Assembly (NCBI RefSeq): GCF_040729435.1
Contig: NZ_CP160398.1
Location: 4,941,001-5,005,000 of the forward strand
Source: Pseudomonas sp. HOU2
GTDB lineage: Bacteria; Pseudomonadota; Gammaproteobacteria; Pseudomonadales; Pseudomonadaceae
DNA length: 64,000 nucleotides
Reading direction: 5' to 3'
Below, piece by piece: positions 61,923 through 64,000 of this stretch; the first letter of the stretch is position 1, and every line of letters starts with the position of its first letter. Below the pieces are notes generated by a model, which was given only the letters and a program-made list of their open reading frames with translations, made no database searches and was not told the DNA's origin. A program made the position numbers and the translations under genes.

Positions 61923-62600
61923 TTACAGGCTGTAGTAGTAACCACGGCTGCGCAGGGCGACGATCCGCGGGCGGCCGTCGGGGTGGGGGCCGATTTTCTT
62001 GCGCAGGTTGCTGACGTGCATGTCGAGGCTGCGGTCGTACAGGGTCAGCTTGCGGCCGAGGGCCAGTTGCGCCAGTTCCTGTTTGTCCAGCGGCTCGCCG
62101 GGCTGCTTGAGCAGTGCTTCGAGCAGGCGGCTTTCGGAAACGGTGAGGGTCAGTTCTTTCTCGTCGATGCTGACCACGCCGCGCACCGGGCTGAAGCTCA
62201 GATCGCCCAGTTCGAGCTGGGTCGACACAGCGGCCGGATGGCTGCGGCGCAGCACGGCGCGCAGGCGCGCGGTGAGTTCACGCGGATCGCAGGGTTTGGC
62301 CAGGTAATCGTCGGCGCCCAATTCCAGACCGAGAATGCGATCCAGTGGTTCGCCCCGGGCCGAGAGCATCAGCACCGGCAGATCGGCGTGTTCGCTGCGC
62401 AACTGCTTGAGCAGTTCCAGACCACTGCCGTCGGGCAGCATCACGTCCAGCACCACCGCCGCCGGGGCGGATTCGGCCAACGCCTTGCGCGCGCTCTGGC
62501 CATCATGGCAGGCGCGTACCTGGAAGCCTTCCTGGCTCAACCAGCTACTCAGGAGTTCGCACAACTCCTGGTCATCATCAATCAGTAACAGCTCGCTCAT
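61923..62600 (-). CDS. cpxR: OmpR-family response regulator (CpxR-like)
   Basis: This 225-residue regulator has a receiver domain with the acidic pocket DDD (8-10), phospho-acceptor Asp52 (VVLDVMLPDGSG) and Lys102 (DDYLAKP), and a C-terminal winged helix of OmpR type (LTVSESRLLEALLKQPGEPLDKQELAQLALG and LRKKIGPHPDGRPRIVALRSRGYYY). It follows an upstream small gene by 7 nt and acts with the kinase at 59686. It probably binds the GTAAA repeat before the cpxP-like gene. Confidence 0.88.
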   Translation of the reverse strand: MSELLLIDDDQELCELLSSWLSQEGFQVRACHDGQSARKALAESAPAAVVLDVMLPDGSGLELLKQLRSEHADLPVLMLSARGEPLDRILGLELGADDYLAKPCDPRELTARLRAVLRRSHPAAVSTQLELGDLSFSPVRGVVSIDEKELTLTVSESRLLEALLKQPGEPLDKQELAQLALGRKLTLYDRSLDMHVSNLRKKIGPHPDGRPRIVALRSRGYYYSL

Positions 62601-62607
62601 GACTCAC

Positions 62608-63018
62608 TCAATTTAGCCATTGCCGACGTTTTCGGCTTGCTCCACTGGCAAAGATACCGCACAGCAGCGCCAATAGCGCTACCCCGGCGCCGGTGACGAA
62701 CCATTGCTGCTGTTCGGTCAACAGTCGTGGCAAGGGGCTTGCCTGGGCTTCCTTGAGTTGCAGCTTCAGGCGCTGGTTCTCCTGACGCAACCGGGCGAGC
62801 TGGGCGCTTTCGCGGGTGTTGTCGGCATTTTGCAGTTGTTTGCTCAATTCTTCCCGCTGCTGCTCGCTGGCCTTCAGGCGCTGCTGCAGTTCGGTAATCT
62901 GACTGCCGGCACTTAACGACAATGGCGTGGAGCTGCCGCTTTCGGTGGTTTCCTCACCATGGGCGGGTGCCATGATCGTCAACGTGACCCACATCAGACA
63001 CAACGGACCTTTGCGCAT
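62608..63018 (-). CDS. Membrane-anchored coiled-coil protein upstream of cpxR
   Basis: This 136-residue protein starts with a signal peptide-like segment (LCLMWVTLTIMAPAHG), has a coiled coil (ELQQRLKASEQQREELSKQLQNADN, about 42-90) and ends in one transmembrane helix (FVTGAGVALLALLCGIFASGA) and a basic tail RKRRQ. The start at 63018 has AGGA 6 nt upstream. The frame continues far upstream through a REP and is not real there. Its stop is 7 nt before cpxR, indicating one operon; P. aeruginosa has a comparable gene before its cpxR (PA3203). Function unknown. Confidence 0.72.
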   Translation of the reverse strand: MRKGPLCLMWVTLTIMAPAHGEETTESGSSTPLSLSAGSQITELQQRLKASEQQREELSKQLQNADNTRESAQLARLRQENQRLKLQLKEAQASPLPRLLTEQQQWFVTGAGVALLALLCGIFASGASRKRRQWLN

Positions 63019-63168
63019 TGCGATTCCTGCTTGCAAATGGATATTGGGCAGGTTGTCGGCAGGCAAACGAGAATAATGAGCGATTGAGAGTGGGGAGAAG
63101 CGGGAAGGTTCAGTGTCAGAGGCAATGTCGAGCGTGGTGAGTTGAACAATTTGAGCTTGGGGAGTCAT

Positions 63169-63276
63169 TGTGGCGAGGGAGCTTGCTCCCGCTGGGGCGG
63201 AAGCGCCCCCCGCTTTCCAGCTCATAGGCAATGAGACTGCTGCGCAGTCCAGCGGGAGCAAGCTCCCTCGCCACAA
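63169..63276. repeat. REP inverted pair, GTGGCGAGGGAGC-type
   Basis: GTGGCGAGGGAGC-type pair, with inner GCGGAAGCGCC and CTGCTGCGCAGTCC stems, between the coiled-coil gene and the yciI gene. The 63019-63168 stretch holds the promoter of the cpxR operon; no clear element is seen in it. Confidence 0.9.
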
Positions 63277-63296
63277 AGTCCCTCGATATTCCTTGG

Positions 63297-63596
63297 TTAC
63301 GGCAAGACTTGCTTGAACGGCTTGACGGTCACGTTGGCGTACACGCCGGCGGCAATGTACGGATCGGCGTCGGCCCAGGCCTGGGCGGCGCTGAGGGAGT
63401 CGAATTCGGCGACGATCAGGCTGCCAGTGAAACCCGCAGCGCCCGGATCATTGCTGTCGACCGCCGGGTGCGGGCCGGCCAGTACGATGCGGCCTTCGCC
63501 CTTGAGCACTTGCAGGCGTTCGAGGTGGGCCGGGCGCGCGGCGAGGCGGGCTTCGAGCGAGTTGGCGACGTCGGTGGCAATGATTGCGTAGAGCAT
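63297..63596 (-). CDS. yciI: YciI-like family protein
   Basis: This 99-residue dimeric alpha-beta barrel protein begins [28 protein letters not shown] and contains [41 protein letters not shown] and VKPFKQVLP, all typical of YciI. His and Asp in the conserved places would form the proposed active site; the substrate is unknown. The start is 1 nt after the stop of yciB, which confirms cotranscription and translational coupling. Confidence 0.88.
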   Translation of the reverse strand: MLYAIIATDVANSLEARLAARPAHLERLQVLKGEGRIVLAGPHPAVDSNDPGAAGFTGSLIVAEFDSLSAAQAWADADPYIAAGVYANVTVKPFKQVLP

Positions 63597-63597
63597 G

Positions 63598-64000
63598 TCA
63601 GTCCTCGGTTTTTGGCGTTGTGGTATCGGCGTCATGCAGATGGCGGGACAGGTAGATGCCCTGACCGACCAGGAACAGCACGGTCATGCCCAGGCTGCCG
63701 AACACCTTGAAGTCGACCCAGATGCTCTGGAAGGTGAATGCCACGAACAGGTTGGCAGCGCCGCAGAACAGGAAAAAGGCGATCCAGGCGATGTTCAGGC
63801 GGGTCCAGACCGGATCCGGCAGGGTCAGCGCGTGGCCCATGATGCGTTTGATCAGCAGGCGGTCACCGATGAAGTGGCTGCCGATGAAGGCCAGGGCGAA
63901 CAGCCAGTTGACCACCGGGGCCTTCCATTTGAGGAAGGTCTCGCTGTGGAAGGCCAGGGTCAGGCTGCCGAACACCAGGCAGGCGATCAGGGTCAGCCAT
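63598..64000 (-). CDS. yciB: YciB/septation protein A, cut at the window edge
   Basis: About 134 C-terminal residues of an inner-membrane protein of the YciB/IspZ type: [27 protein letters not shown], the [34 protein letters not shown] run and [15 protein letters not shown] are the familiar signatures. Full members have about 180-200 residues, so the N-terminal part lies beyond position 64000. YciB takes part in cell envelope synthesis and division. It is followed by yciI. Confidence 0.9.
   Translation of the reverse strand, partial: WLTLIACLVFGSLTLAFHSETFLKWKAPVVNWLFALAFIGSHFIGDRLLIKRIMGHALTLPDPVWTRLNIAWIAFFLFCGAANLFVAFTFQSIWVDFKVFGSLGMTVLFLVGQGIYLSRHLHDADTTTPKTED

Noticed and set aside
1..64000. 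tRNA, rRNA or insertion sequence
   Set aside because: No cloverleaf with the conserved T-arm sequence, no rRNA-like stretch and no transposase motif was found on reading either strand.

Overview
The window is chromosomal DNA of a Pseudomonas, most likely of the P. fluorescens group. Three things point there: GC-rich codon use; dense families of Pseudomonas-type REP hairpins in 22 intergenic places; and gene orders I recall from Pseudomonas, namely the gbu guanidinobutyrate locus, a cpxR/cpxP-like/cpxA set, and LysR next to a PA1414-family gene. About 50 protein genes are supported. I saw no rRNA, tRNA, insertion sequence, prophage or CRISPR array.

Layout. 1-9.8 kb: small hypothetical, thioredoxin-like DUF899, lipoprotein and TorF-porin genes, a CvfB-like S1 protein, two transporters, a LysR regulator, a PA1414-family mini-gene (the locus of the SicX small RNA in P. 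aeruginosa) and an acyl-carrier-protein-like protein without the prosthetic-group serine. 9.8-17 kb: a metallo-beta-lactamase-fold hydrolase, then the guanidinobutyrate module (gbuA, an NTF2-like protein, NCS1 and SSS transporters on the minus strand, gbuR on the plus strand) and a DTW-domain tRNA modification enzyme. 17-32.3 kb: a complete type I secretion system (outer-membrane TolC-like protein, ABC exporter, membrane fusion protein) divergent from a 3114-residue RTX adhesin. The adhesin has a LapA-type retention module, a TAAG candidate LapG site, 738-bp tandem repeats, a von Willebrand A domain and RTX repeats. 32.3-43.6 kb: an accessory block with two DUF6124 genes, the first behind a strongly structured leader, and two tandem giant Ig-like proteins (1539 and 1600 residues) with no signal peptide and lectin-like C-termini.

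43.6-64 kb is mostly core: YbaN, UPF0149, RecQ, a MarR regulator with a SlyA-like operator, an orphan FimV-like protein, a PlpD-type patatin autotransporter, a SelT/W/H-family protein, EamA and AraC genes, an LpxH-like phosphatase, HD and DUF962 proteins, TrkH, a nitroreductase, a Cpx-like envelope-stress system with a GTAAA direct repeat before its cpxP-like gene, and yciI/yciB at the right edge.

Most noteworthy: (1) the structured leader before the first DUF6124 gene, in which a 10-nt element occurs twice and one complementary element could pair with either copy; (2) the paired giant Ig-like proteins of lower GC with no visible export signal; (3) the adhesin locus, which has its exporter but no lapD/lapG in view and a REP pair in both junctions of its exporter operon. 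All calls come from reading the sequence by eye. Family names are from motif recognition, not database searches.
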